Shown: positions 1 to 7,040 of the stretch, piece after piece
Layout of the letters: each line of letters begins with the position of its first letter
Numbering within the stretch: the first letter of the stretch is position 1
From: Bacteroidales bacterium
GTDB lineage: Bacteria > Bacteroidota > Bacteroidia > Bacteroidales > VadinHA17
Assembly (NCBI GenBank): GCA_003518245.1
Contig: DOZA01000116.1
Location: forward strand, 1 to 15,909
Direction of reading: 5' to 3'
Length of the DNA stretch: 15,909 nucleotides
Notes under the pieces: generated by a model
The model's database searches: none
Told to the model about the DNA's origin: nothing
Seen by the model: only the letters and a program-made list of their open reading frames with translations
Position numbers and translations under genes: made by a program

Positions 1-2
1 AT

Positions 3-176
3 ATTCAATATATAATTTGTTTATATATAAAAGTAGATATCGAGTATATCGGCAAACGTGTCCGGAAGTACTATTCTCTTACTGAGGTGGGCAGATCATG
101 GGCAGAAAGGAAAGTTGATGAGTTTTTTGATTTTGTTAACACATTAACCTACGTTCTTAAACCAAATCCTGCCTGA
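3..176 (+). CDS. PadR-family transcriptional regulator, C-terminal fragment (5' end outside window)
   Basis: An open frame from the left edge ends at TGA 174-176. The translated tail contains VRKYYSLTEVG followed by a helical stretch (SWAERKVDEFFDFVNTL). This is the typical end of a PadR winged-helix domain, where the second wing strand leads into RKYY-LT-xG and then a dimerisation helix. PadR proteins are small cytoplasmic DNA-binding repressors, often acting on a neighbouring membrane-protein gene. The stop codon overlaps the next start (TGATG at 174-178), so the two genes are probably translationally coupled. Only about 57 residues are visible, so the DNA-recognition helix and any ligand site cannot be judged. 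The assignment rests on this C-terminal motif and on the companion gene. Confidence 0.7.
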   Translation: MQYIICLYIKVDIEYIGKRVRKYYSLTEVGRSWAERKVDEFFDFVNTLTYVLKPNPA

Positions 177-685
177 TGATAAATGACATAACTGACGATA
201 ATGTTGACCGGATAAGGAAAGATATTATCAACCGGGGCTTAACATACGAACCTTTGGTTGATGATATCCTTGAACACCTGTGCTGTATGGTGGAAGAAAA
301 GATGGAGTGTGGTGATCCTTTTGAGAAATCTTATAATGATGCTCTTGGCTCAATCAATGAATCGGGTGCTTTCCTGAAAGAAGTCAGGAATATTGACAGG
401 GAAGATGCAGGAAGGGATGTAATATATTATAGCGGATGGGGCAGAGACTTTATAGCCTCAGCAAGGGATTACAAACAAAAACTAATGGATATTATTGAAG
501 ATCCCGTTGTGGAGAACCAGGTGCAGGATCATCTTGAATTTACAGGTAATGTCTGGTTTATGGAATTCGGTCCCAGCCAGGTTTTGTCAGATCCTGTAAT
601 AAAAATATGGTACAAGCATACCGATGTTCTGAAAGGGATTAAACTTGCCGAATATGTAGCGATTAATTACCTGCTTAAGGAATAA
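176..685 (+). CDS. Small soluble protein with N-terminal permease-prefix-like segment, partner of PadR gene
   Basis: A 169-residue protein whose ATG overlaps the upstream PadR stop. Residues 1-75 (pattern IRKDIINRGLTYEPLVDDILEH, then CCMVEEKME and FEKSYNDAL) resemble the short helical prefix encoded after PadR genes in Bacteroidota. That prefix is normally attached to a membrane permease or a TM-containing protein. Here no hydrophobic membrane segment follows. Residues 80-169 are instead a soluble, Trp/Tyr-rich region (IIEDPVVENQVQDHLEF, then VWFMEFGPSQ, then LKGIKLAEYVAINYLLKE) that I do not recognise. It could be a truncated or re-fused member of the PadR-permease module, or a distinct two-domain partner. 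Coupling to padR suggests shared regulation. The ORF itself is convincing; its function is unknown. Confidence 0.75.
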   Translation: MINDITDDNVDRIRKDIINRGLTYEPLVDDILEHLCCMVEEKMECGDPFEKSYNDALGSINESGAFLKEVRNIDREDAGRDVIYYSGWGRDFIASARDYKQKLMDIIEDPVVENQVQDHLEFTGNVWFMEFGPSQVLSDPVIKIWYKHTDVLKGIKLAEYVAINYLLKE

Positions 686-757
686 AGTTTAGGAGTTGAG
701 GAGTTGAGGAGTTTAGAGGTTTGTTGAGTTGTTAAGTCGTTAAACTGTTGAATCGGG
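686..757 (+). repeat. Degenerate octanucleotide tandem tract (9 units)
   Basis: Starting on the base after the TAA of the preceding gene, the sequence divides into consecutive 8-mers: agtttagg, agttgagg, agttgagg, agtttaga, then progressively diverged units ending in gaatcggg. The first four units are nearly identical and the last five keep the period but drift. The tract is non-coding and resembles the short tandemly repeated sequences found between genes in some bacterial groups. It may reflect polymerase slippage. Confidence 0.7.
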
Positions 758-884
758 TATAATTCATAGGCTCTGAGTATAGGAGTTATTCGGAAGGAAG
801 ATACCATTTTAAATGTTTGACTCAACTCAATAGCTCAGCATTCCATGAGCCTTAATGCGTCCACCGTAACGCCGGTCATACGGG

Positions 885-947
885 GCTGAGGTGGAGCCTC
901 AGCCTTCCCCGTCCTCCGTAGTCCCGGGTCCTCGGGACGAAGGAGGA
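885..947. repeat. Double GC-rich hairpin / interspersed palindromic repeat
   Basis: Two adjacent inverted repeats stand out in AT-rich surroundings. The first is GCTGAGG (885-891) pairing with CCTCAGC (897-903) over a 5-nt loop. The second has the inner stem GTCCCG (921-926) with CGGGAC (933-938), and the outer stem TCCTCC (912-917) with GGAGGA (942-947). The outer arms read CCTCCGTAG (913-921) and CGAAGGAGG (938-946). The same arms recur at 4335-4380, so this looks like a dispersed palindromic element. No U-tract follows, so a classical terminator is unlikely. Confidence 0.65.
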
Positions 948-995
948 AGCCTAATATATTTTTACTATCTTAATGTTTTCAAAAATCCTGAAAAA

Positions 996-3395
996 ATGAA
1001 AACCATTAAGATTATTCTTTATTCCCTGCTATCTCTGCTGGTGATATTAATTATTGCAGGCTTGATTTTTGTAAACAGCATAAGTATAGGTTCCAGACCT
1101 GTGTATGAAGGAGAGCTTGAAATGTCAAGGCTGGAAGCTGATGTTGAGGTAATACGAGACGAACGCGGAATGCCCCATATATATGCAGAAAATGAGCCTG
1201 ACCTTTATACTGCCGTGGGATATATTATGGCACAGGAAAGATTATGGCAGATGGATCTGATACGCAGGGCAACAACTGGTGAACTTTCAGAAATATTCGG
1301 AGAGGATTATATACAGACCGATCTTTTTCTTCGATCGCTGAGAATGACGGAAAAATCAAAGATGGTAATAAGCAAAACAGATCCAGAAATACTTGAATCT
1401 ATGAAATGTTTTGTGAATGGAGTAAACCATTATATCAGTCAGGCAGGAAAAAAATTACCGCCTGAATTCAGGATACTTGGATACAGACCCGACCCATGGA
1501 CTATTGAAAACACTGCAAACATAATTGGTTATATGGGATGGGACCTGGCTAGCGGGAATCTTTCAAACGATGTGTTCATGTATAAACTTATTAAACATAT
1601 AGGGCTCGAAGCTGCCATTAATATGATCCCTTATTATAATTACACGGGTGATCCTGTTTATCCCGGATTTGAATTAACTGATGATCAACTGGCTGCTGTA
1701 AGTGGATTTGCCCTGGCTGTAGATAAGATTAAAGAGCTGGGTATAAGTCCTTTCTGCGGGAGCAATAACTGGGCTGTTAGTGGAGAAAAGACCGAAACAG
1801 GCAGCCCGGTACTTTCAAATGATATGCACCTTGGCTTATCCAGCCCCGGGATATGGATACAGATGCACCAGGTAGTACCCGGCAAACTCAATGTGACAGG
1901 TGTAATAGTCCCGGGCGAACCATTCATTGTAGCCGGTCATAATGAGAATATAGCCTGGGGGATGACTAACCTGATGGTGGATGATGTTGACCTTTACCTG
2001 GAAAAGATAAATGATGATAAGACGAAATATATGCTTGATGGTGAATGGCAGGATATAAAGACAGTTAAGGAGATTATTGAAGTAAAGAAAGAAAATAGTG
2101 TGGAGATGGAATTGAAATATACTCATCATGGTCCTGTAATATCTGCGTTCAGGGATATTAATGATGCTGATATTAGCATGAGGTGGTCAGGAAATGATAT
2201 GAGCAATGAAGGAGCTGCGGTTTACCTCTTGAACAGGGCAAAGAACTGGGATGATTTTAAGTTGGCCCTATCTAATTTCAATTCAATAAGCCAGAATTTC
2301 GTTTATGCTGATATTATAGGTAATATAGGTATGCAGACGGGAGGAGGGGTGCCACTTAGGGAAGGACATGGTGCATTTATTCAACCAGGCGATAACAGTA
2401 AATATGACTGGGAAGGATATGTGCCTCATGATAAACTGCCTTACAGCTTTAATCCCGAAAACGGATTCGTCTCATCAGCAAATAATAAAACAGTATTCCC
2501 TGATAAATATCCATACTATATAGGCACATATTTTTCAATGCCGTACAGGATAAACAGGATAAGAGAGATGCTTAATGAGCAGGAAAGTTATTCAATTGAT
2601 GATTTTAAACGTATGATTACTGACAGGCATTCGGACTATGCAAAGAAACTTACCGGCCTGTTGCTCGAAGTATTGCATAAAACAGATGATTTGAACGACC
2701 TGGAAAGAAAAATATACGATAACCTGTCAGTCTGGGATTTTGATATGTCACCTGATCTTTTTACCCCTACATTTTTCGAATTCTTCCGGGATACCCTGGC
2801 TGAAATGTTACTTGAAGATGATATGGGAGAAATATATAATATATTCAGTGGTAAAATACGCGATTACTACCTGCTGATGATTATTACAGGAGAGCATCAA
2901 CTGTATATAGATGATAAAAATACAGAAGAGGTGGAGACACTTGAGGATATACTGCTTTCTTCCTTCCGGCGGACAGCTGTCAGACTTAAAGATAAATATA
3001 CCATTGATACATCAAAGTGGCTGTGGGGTGATCTTCATTGTTTTACAGCCCAACACCCACTTGGAACGGTTGGTATTCTTGACAAGTTTTTCGGATTAAA
3101 TGTCGGGTCTTTTAGGGTGGGGGGCAGTAACCATACAGTTTCTACATATTCTTACGGCGCTAATTTTGAAATAGACCATGGCGCTTCTGAAAGACATGTA
3201 TATAATACGGCTGCATGGGATGAATCTTATACTGTTATACCTACCGGAATATCGGGTGTGCCCTCTTCTGAATTCTATTGTTCACAGACTGAAACGTATT
3301 GTAATGATGGATTTTACAGGGACCATTTCAGCAGGGAAGCAGTTGAAGAAGCAGCATTGTATAATTTTATTCTTAAGCCAGCTGAGAGCAAGTAA
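996..3395 (+). CDS. Penicillin acylase-family (Ntn) amidohydrolase, membrane-anchored or exported
   Basis: A 799-residue member of the penicillin/AHL acylase family (PF01804 type). These enzymes cleave amides in the periplasm after self-processing into alpha and beta chains. An N-terminal hydrophobic segment (about residues 5-26) acts as signal anchor. Family landmarks are RDERGMPHI (about 54), AQERLWQMD (about 80), and the processing site CGSNNWAV, where Ser256 would become the beta-chain N-terminal nucleophile. NDMHL follows at 275-279, then a THHGPVIS segment, and later SSANNK, holding the expected oxyanion Asn. The C-terminal part (SYGANFEIDHGASERHVYN, then IPTGISGVP) matches the family's closing region. 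The open frame reaches back to a GTG at 891, but that lies inside a hairpin repeat; ATG 996 gives a proper signal anchor. Beta-lactam, N-acyl-homoserine lactone and other acyl-amide substrates cannot be distinguished from sequence. Confidence 0.9.
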   Translation: MKTIKIILYSLLSLLVILIIAGLIFVNSISIGSRPVYEGELEMSRLEADVEVIRDERGMPHIYAENEPDLYTAVGYIMAQERLWQMDLIRRATTGELSEIFGEDYIQTDLFLRSLRMTEKSKMVISKTDPEILESMKCFVNGVNHYISQAGKKLPPEFRILGYRPDPWTIENTANIIGYMGWDLASGNLSNDVFMYKLIKHIGLEAAINMIPYYNYTGDPVYPGFELTDDQLAAVSGFALAVDKIKELGISPFCGSNNWAVSGEKTETGSPVLSNDMHLGLSSPGIWIQMHQVVPGKLNVTGVIVPGEPFIVAGHNENIAWGMTNLMVDDVDLYLEKINDDKTKYMLDGEWQDIKTVKEIIEVKKENSVEMELKYTHHGPVISAFRDINDADISMRWSGNDMSNEGAAVYLLNRAKNWDDFKLALSNFNSISQNFVYADIIGNIGMQTGGGVPLREGHGAFIQPGDNSKYDWEGYVPHDKLPYSFNPENGFVSSANNKTVFPDKYPYYIGTYFSMPYRINRIREMLNEQESYSIDDFKRMITDRHSDYAKKLTGLLLEVLHKTDDLNDLERKIYDNLSVWDFDMSPDLFTPTFFEFFRDTLAEMLLEDDMGEIYNIFSGKIRDYYLLMIITGEHQLYIDDKNTEEVETLEDILLSSFRRTAVRLKDKYTIDTSKWLWGDLHCFTAQHPLGTVGILDKFFGLNVGSFRVGGSNHTVSTYSYGANFEIDHGASERHVYNTAAWDESYTVIPTGISGVPSSEFYCSQTETYCNDGFYRDHFSREAVEEAALYNFILKPAESK

Positions 3396-3452
3396 ATATT
3401 GAATCGTTAAACATAAAAAACACTTTCTAACCAAAAACTATTATTGATAGCT

Positions 3453-4202
3453 ATGTTAACTGAACACTGGACCTTGAAAGGCAAACTGGCACTTGTAACA
3501 GGAGGAACTAAAGGAATAGGTAAAGGCATTGTTGATGAACTGATTGCTCATGGAGCAAAAGTAATATGTACTTCCAGGGAGAAACCAGGGGCTGTAAATA
3601 ACGATGAAAATATTATTTATATACGTTCAGACGCTTCCAAAGACACAGATAGGCAAAAGCTTGTGAAATATATCAAAGAAGAATTTGGTAAGCTGGATAT
3701 ACTGATAAACAATGTAGGGACCAACATAAGGAAGAATACTGATGAATATACAGATGAAGAACTGGATTTTCTTTTACGTACCAATATTATATCAGCTTTC
3801 AGTCTTGCACGGGATCTTTATCCCATACTTAAAAAATCGGCTTATCCTTCTGTTCTGAATATCACTTCTGTTGCAGGCCTAAAGCATGTTCGTACCGGAT
3901 CGATATATGGCATGACCAAGGCAGCCCTGAACCAGCTAACCCGTAACCTGGCCGGTGAATGGGGCCCTGATGGTATAAGGGTCAATGCCATAGCACCATG
4001 GTATATTAATACCCCGCTTGCACAACAGGTACTCAAGAACGATGATTACCGCAGTGAGGTTCTATCCCGAACCCCACTGGGCAGGATAGGGGAAATAGAA
4101 GAAGTGGCATCAGTGGCAGCTTTCCTCTCTATGCCGGCCGCTTCATATATCACCGGCCAAGTGATAGCCGTCGATGGAGGGTTTACGATTAAAGGATTTT
4201 AA
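3453..4202 (+). CDS. Short-chain dehydrogenase/reductase (tropinone reductase-like SDR)
   Basis: A classical 249-residue SDR with a Rossmann fold. The cofactor motif TGGTKGIG is at residues 16-23, NNVG at 86-89, Asn111, and the catalytic Ser139 (NITSVAG), Tyr152 and Lys156 (YGMTK). The C-terminal substrate loop contains [12 protein letters not shown] and the family ending [16 protein letters not shown]. Arg42 after the second strand (TSRE) suggests NADP(H). The overall pattern is closest to the tropinone reductase-like/gluconate 5-dehydrogenase branch, but the substrate is unknown. A TTG at 3444 is also in frame; ATG 3453 is preferred because it gives the usual short N-terminus before [11 protein letters not shown]. 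It lies 57 nt after the acylase gene on the same strand and could be co-transcribed. A 7-nt repeat tract begins 2 nt after its stop. Confidence 0.9.
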   Translation: MLTEHWTLKGKLALVTGGTKGIGKGIVDELIAHGAKVICTSREKPGAVNNDENIIYIRSDASKDTDRQKLVKYIKEEFGKLDILINNVGTNIRKNTDEYTDEELDFLLRTNIISAFSLARDLYPILKKSAYPSVLNITSVAGLKHVRTGSIYGMTKAALNQLTRNLAGEWGPDGIRVNAIAPWYINTPLAQQVLKNDDYRSEVLSRTPLGRIGEIEEVASVAAFLSMPAASYITGQVIAVDGGFTIKGF

Positions 4203-4203
4203 T

Positions 4204-4235
4204 AAAGACAAAAGACAAAAGACAAAAGATCAAAG
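4204..4235 (+). repeat. Heptanucleotide tandem tract (AAAGACA)
   Basis: Three perfect copies of AAAGACA (4204-4224) are followed by a mutated copy (aaagatc) and a partial copy ending at 4235. It begins two bases after the TAA of the SDR gene. It is one of several 7- or 8-nt tracts located at gene edges in this window. Confidence 0.8.
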
Positions 4236-4238
4236 TAG

Positions 4239-4258
4239 AGACGCCAGGCATGGCGTCT
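4239..4258. repeat. Perfect 8-bp hairpin, AGACGCCA/TGGCGTCT
   Basis: AGACGCCA (4239-4246) and TGGCGTCT (4251-4258) are perfect inverted repeats around the 4-nt loop GGCA. Flanking gtag (4235-4238) and ctac (4266-4269) extend the symmetry imperfectly. Palindromes of this form occur as dispersed intergenic repeats in some Bacteroidota, as I recall. Between convergent genes it could also slow transcription, but no T-run follows. Confidence 0.65.
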
Positions 4259-4329
4259 AAAGATACTACGGCGGATAGAGGGAGACCAACACCAACCAGT
4301 AACTGGAACCCAGTGACCCAGCACCGAGT

Positions 4330-4381
4330 CCCACCCTCCGTAGCTGGGCGTGGGTCAGAGACCCACACCAGCGAAGGTGGG
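4330..4381. repeat. Long interrupted hairpin sharing arms with the 885-947 element
   Basis: The inner stem is GTGGGTC (4350-4356) with GACCCAC (4360-4366) over a 3-nt loop. The outer arms are CCCACC (4330-4335) with GGTGGG (4376-4381), with gctgg/ccagc pairing between. The arms CCTCCGTAG (4335-4343) and CGAAGGTGG (4372-4380) repeat those at 913-946, with 28 nt between them instead of 16. It lies between the convergent SDR and gnd genes, 16 nt past the gnd stop, so it could also act as a bidirectional terminator. I regard it mainly as a dispersed palindromic repeat. Confidence 0.65.
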
Positions 4382-4396
4382 TATCCAGTACCTTTC

Positions 4397-5848
4397 TTAA
4401 ACCTCATAGGTCGAGGAAGCTGTATCCCCTCCTTCGCCGGTCCAGTTAGTATGAAAGAATTCACCTCTTGGTTTGTCGACCCTTTCATATGTATGTGCAC
4501 CAAAATAATCCCTCTGTGCCTGTATGAGGTTGGCAGAAAGGCTATTGCTTCTAAGTCCGTCAAAATATGACAGTGCCGATGATATTGCCGGAACAGGGAT
4601 ACCATTCACAACAGATAATGCGATAACCCTTCGCCATCCTTCTTCTGCTTTTTTTACCTTTTCCTGGAAGAAGTTATCAAGTAGAAGGTTTTCCAGTTCA
4701 GGATTCTTGTCATATGCTGCTTTAATATTATCCAGGAAAATTGAACGAATAATGCATCCGGCTCTCCACAGCATTGCTATATCTCCATATTTAAGATCCC
4801 ATTTATATTCTTTATCTGCTTCCCTCAAAAGATCAAATCCCTGTGTATACGAGATTATTTTCGAAGCATAGACAGCATTTTCAAGATCATGCAGGAACCG
4901 TCCCGGGTCGGCAGGTGTTCTTGCTTCAGTCCCTTTTATTTTTTCTGATGCTTTTATGCGAAGCTCTTTTTGAGCTGACAAACAACGAGCAAATACAGAC
5001 TCAGAAATCAGGGTAAGGGGAGCACCATGCTCAAGTGCACTTATACCTGTCCATTTTCCTGTACCTTTCTGTCCGGCACTGTCAAGTATTTTTTCCAGCA
5101 GTGGACTCCCATTTTCATCTTCTTTAGCCATTATATCAGCAGTAATCTCAACCAGGTAGCTGTTGAGATCTCCCTTGTTCCACTGTGAAAATACCTTTTG
5201 CATATCTTCATGTTTCATAAACAGGAGGTTCTTCATAAGGTAATATGCTTCGGCAAGTATTTGCATATCACCATATTCGATACCATTATGGACCATTTTT
5301 ACAAAATGTCCTGCCCCGTTACTGCCGAGCCATTCGGCACAGGGAGTACCGTCGGCGGCTGTGGCTGCAACAGACCTGAAGATATCTTTCACTTCCGGCC
5401 ATGCTGCCGGACTGCCGCCTGGCATGACAGATGGTCCATGGAGTGCACCTTGCTCACCACCACTTATCCCTGTGCCAATATATGAAAGACCCTTGCTCTC
5501 AATATATGAAGTACGTCTTATTGTATCCTTATAATAGGAGTTGCCGCCATCAATTATTATATCCCCTTCATCCAATAAGGGTATTATTCTTTCGATATAA
5601 TCATCCACGGCTTGCCCTGCTTTAACCAGCAGCATTACCTTGCGTGGCTTTTCCAGGCTATTTACCAGTTCTTCCAGGGAGTGCGTCCCGGTAATATTTT
5701 TACCTTTTGCCCTGCCCCCTGTAAAAGCATCAACCTTTTCAGTGGTCCTGTTGTATACCGATACCCTGAGTCCTTTGCTTTCTATGTTTAGTACAAGGTT
5801 CTCTCCCATTACTGCCAGGCCTATGAGGCCGATATGTGATTTTGTCAT
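4397..5848 (-). CDS. gnd: 6-phosphogluconate dehydrogenase, decarboxylating
   Basis: A 483-residue enzyme converting 6-phosphogluconate to ribulose 5-phosphate and CO2 with reduction of NADP+, in the oxidative pentose phosphate pathway. The N-terminal dinucleotide motif GLAVMGENL is at residues 10-18 and YNRTTEK at about 32-38, where the Arg-Thr is typical of NADP specificity. The substrate loop GISGGEQGALHGPSVMPGG is at 127-145. The catalytic Lys184, Asn188 and Glu191 lie in GHFVKMVHNGIEY. The all-helical C-terminal domain includes ANLIQAQRDYFGAHTYER. The tail HTNWTGEGGDTASSTYEV is the long C-terminal form also seen in animal 6PGDH, so it is genuine coding sequence although it runs next to repeats. 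It is the last gene of the minus-strand cluster, 62 nt after pdxB, with an octamer tract immediately before its ATG. No zwf or pgl is in the window. Confidence 0.96.
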   Translation of the reverse strand: MTKSHIGLIGLAVMGENLVLNIESKGLRVSVYNRTTEKVDAFTGGRAKGKNITGTHSLEELVNSLEKPRKVMLLVKAGQAVDDYIERIIPLLDEGDIIIDGGNSYYKDTIRRTSYIESKGLSYIGTGISGGEQGALHGPSVMPGGSPAAWPEVKDIFRSVAATAADGTPCAEWLGSNGAGHFVKMVHNGIEYGDMQILAEAYYLMKNLLFMKHEDMQKVFSQWNKGDLNSYLVEITADIMAKEDENGSPLLEKILDSAGQKGTGKWTGISALEHGAPLTLISESVFARCLSAQKELRIKASEKIKGTEARTPADPGRFLHDLENAVYASKIISYTQGFDLLREADKEYKWDLKYGDIAMLWRAGCIIRSIFLDNIKAAYDKNPELENLLLDNFFQEKVKKAEEGWRRVIALSVVNGIPVPAISSALSYFDGLRSNSLSANLIQAQRDYFGAHTYERVDKPRGEFFHTNWTGEGGDTASSTYEV

Positions 5849-5850
5849 TT

Positions 5851-5873
5851 GTTTGGGTGTTTAGGTGTTTAGT
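5851..5873 (-). repeat. Octamer tandem tract directly upstream of gnd start
   Basis: On the coding (minus) strand this reads as about three 8-nt units, two of the form CTAAACAC and then CCAAACAA, ending two bases before the gnd ATG. The plus-strand string TGTTTAGGTGTTTAGT (5858-5873) is repeated exactly at 7024-7039. A purine-rich ribosome binding site is absent here, so the tract occupies the translation initiation region. Confidence 0.7.
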
Positions 5874-5910
5874 ACTGCATCTTTTGATACACTCCCAAAT
5901 TGAAGTGTAG

Positions 5911-7023
5911 TTATCTGAATCCCAGGGTTCTTAATTTGTTTAATACTGTCTTATTATATCCTTTAACCTTATATGCATGAAATTCCCTTCTATTTGGATA
6001 ATCCCCTCTGAGCTTTTCAAACTGATCAGGGTTATTTTTCAATAGATTACTGTCCCGCTCAATATTGTATGTTTGCATTACTGCCTTTGCTAAAACCTCA
6101 AGGTCACTACCTTCAGAACGGCTAAGGTCAATTATTGGGTTGTCCGGCTCCATCAGTTGTAGGGGCTTCCAGTCTTTGAGTGGAAGGTCAAAATATTCTG
6201 CCAGTTGCCTTACTACCATCATGCTGCACGTGGATTTTCCATCAGCAGAATAACCTGCAATATGAGATGTTCCTATCTCGGCAGCATTCAGGAGATCAAT
6301 ATTTATATCAGGCTCATCTTTCCACACATCAATTACAACCGCCCTTATTTTACCGGCCTGTAATTGCTTTAGCAGGGCTTTTTCATCCATCACCGGCCCC
6401 CTGGCTGTATTTATAAAGAAAGAATTTTCCTGCATCTTCAGGAAGAAATTATTATCAGCCATATGGTATGTCTTATCTGTCCCTTTAAAAGTAAGAGGTA
6501 CATGCATGCTGACTATATCCGAAGCTTCCAGTAGTTCATCCAGGGGGACAAATTCAGTGCTTCCTTCAGCACGCTGCCTGGGAGGGTCGTTGCGCAGCAC
6601 CTTGAAACCAATTATCTCTGCAATTGCAGCAACTTTCCTTCCTACATTACCCACACCTATAATACCTATTGTTGTTTTGCAAGGTTCAATATTATTTTTA
6701 AGTGAAAGATGCAACAATGCAGAACAGAGGTATTGCATTACAGAGCCCGAGTTACAGCCCGGTGCACTGGCTATGAAGATCCCGTTTTTCAGACACCAGT
6801 CGAGGTCAATATGATCGGTGCCTATAGAAGCGGTACCTATGAATTTAACAGGGGACCCTTTAAGGAGATCAGCATCGCAATGAGTTCTGGTCCTTATGAT
6901 CATGGCATCGGCATCACGGATAATCTTATTGCTGATCATGTCTCCATGTACATATTCAACTGTTGCCCAGGACTCCAGTAGTCCTTTCAGCAGGGGTATC
7001 TTGTTGTCAATTATAATTTTCAA
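5911..7023 (-). CDS. pdxB: 4-phosphoerythronate (erythronate-4-phosphate) dehydrogenase
   Basis: A 370-residue member of the D-2-hydroxyacid dehydrogenase family. It oxidises 4-phosphoerythronate, the second step of the DXP-dependent pyridoxal phosphate pathway. The opening KIIIDNKIPL, the GTASIGTDHID segment (63-73) and APGCNSGSVMQY (87-98) are PdxB-like. The nucleotide motif GVGNVG is at 123-128. The catalytic trio Arg208 (TARGP), Glu237 (KDEPD) and His254 (TSHIAGYS) matches the family, and a C-terminal dimerisation region of about 100 residues follows. Its start is TTG at 7023. An in-frame TAA lies two codons upstream and the next residues fit the family N-terminus, so no ATG start is available. 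It begins 3 nt after the larA-like stop within a shared repeat. Position in the operon suggests a supply of hydroxyacid phosphates from the neighbouring enzymes. Confidence 0.93.
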   Translation of the reverse strand: MKIIIDNKIPLLKGLLESWATVEYVHGDMISNKIIRDADAMIIRTRTHCDADLLKGSPVKFIGTASIGTDHIDLDWCLKNGIFIASAPGCNSGSVMQYLCSALLHLSLKNNIEPCKTTIGIIGVGNVGRKVAAIAEIIGFKVLRNDPPRQRAEGSTEFVPLDELLEASDIVSMHVPLTFKGTDKTYHMADNNFFLKMQENSFFINTARGPVMDEKALLKQLQAGKIRAVVIDVWKDEPDINIDLLNAAEIGTSHIAGYSADGKSTCSMMVVRQLAEYFDLPLKDWKPLQLMEPDNPIIDLSRSEGSDLEVLAKAVMQTYNIERDSNLLKNNPDQFEKLRGDYPNRREFHAYKVKGYNKTVLNKLRTLGFR

Positions 7024-7040
7024 TGTTTAGGTGTTTAGTT
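7024..7040 (-). repeat. Octamer repeat spanning the larA-like stop and pdxB start
   Basis: Two copies of an 8-nt unit (CTAAACAC-like on the minus strand). The first 16 bases are identical to 5858-5873. This repeat encodes the last residues (LNT) and TAA of the LarA-family gene and ends one codon position before the TTG start of pdxB. A related remnant, TAAACACCC, immediately precedes the ATG of the larA-like gene (8290-8298). Confidence 0.7.

Larger units (their letters stand above)
686..995. other. 310-bp non-coding stretch before the acylase gene
   Basis: No convincing gene is present. From left to right it holds a degenerate octamer tract (686-757), an unremarkable AT-rich part, a second octamer-like patch in the opposite orientation near 819-846 (actcaact, caatagct), a weak GCTCA/TGAGC inverted repeat near 833-850, and two GC-rich hairpins at 885-947. 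The last 48 bases before the ATG at 996 are AT-rich and could carry a promoter, but I see no clear match to the Bacteroidota TTTG / TAnnTTTG elements. Confidence 0.6.

Noticed and set aside
686..757. Octamer tract as a CRISPR array or phage attachment site
   Set aside because: The units are 8 nt, contiguous and degenerate with no spacers. No cas, integrase or tRNA gene is nearby.
891..995. GTG at 891 as acylase start, adding 35 residues
   Set aside because: The codon lies inside the 885-903 hairpin. The added residues are Pro/Ser/Gly-rich translated repeat, and they would push the signal anchor away from the N-terminus. ATG 996 fits better.
3444..3452. TTG at 3444 as SDR start
   Set aside because: ATG follows three codons later and gives the usual SDR N-terminus.
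4239..4381. Hairpins between convergent SDR and gnd as definite terminators
   Set aside because: Stems are strong but no T-tract follows on either strand, and similar arms occur elsewhere in the window in a non-terminator position. I kept them as repeats with a possible terminator role.
4397..4450. gnd C-terminal tail as a repeat-derived extension
   Set aside because: The GEGG region resembles the nearby palindromic repeat, but the tail HTNWTGEGGDTASSTYEV closely follows the normal long C-terminus of 6PGDH as in animal enzymes.
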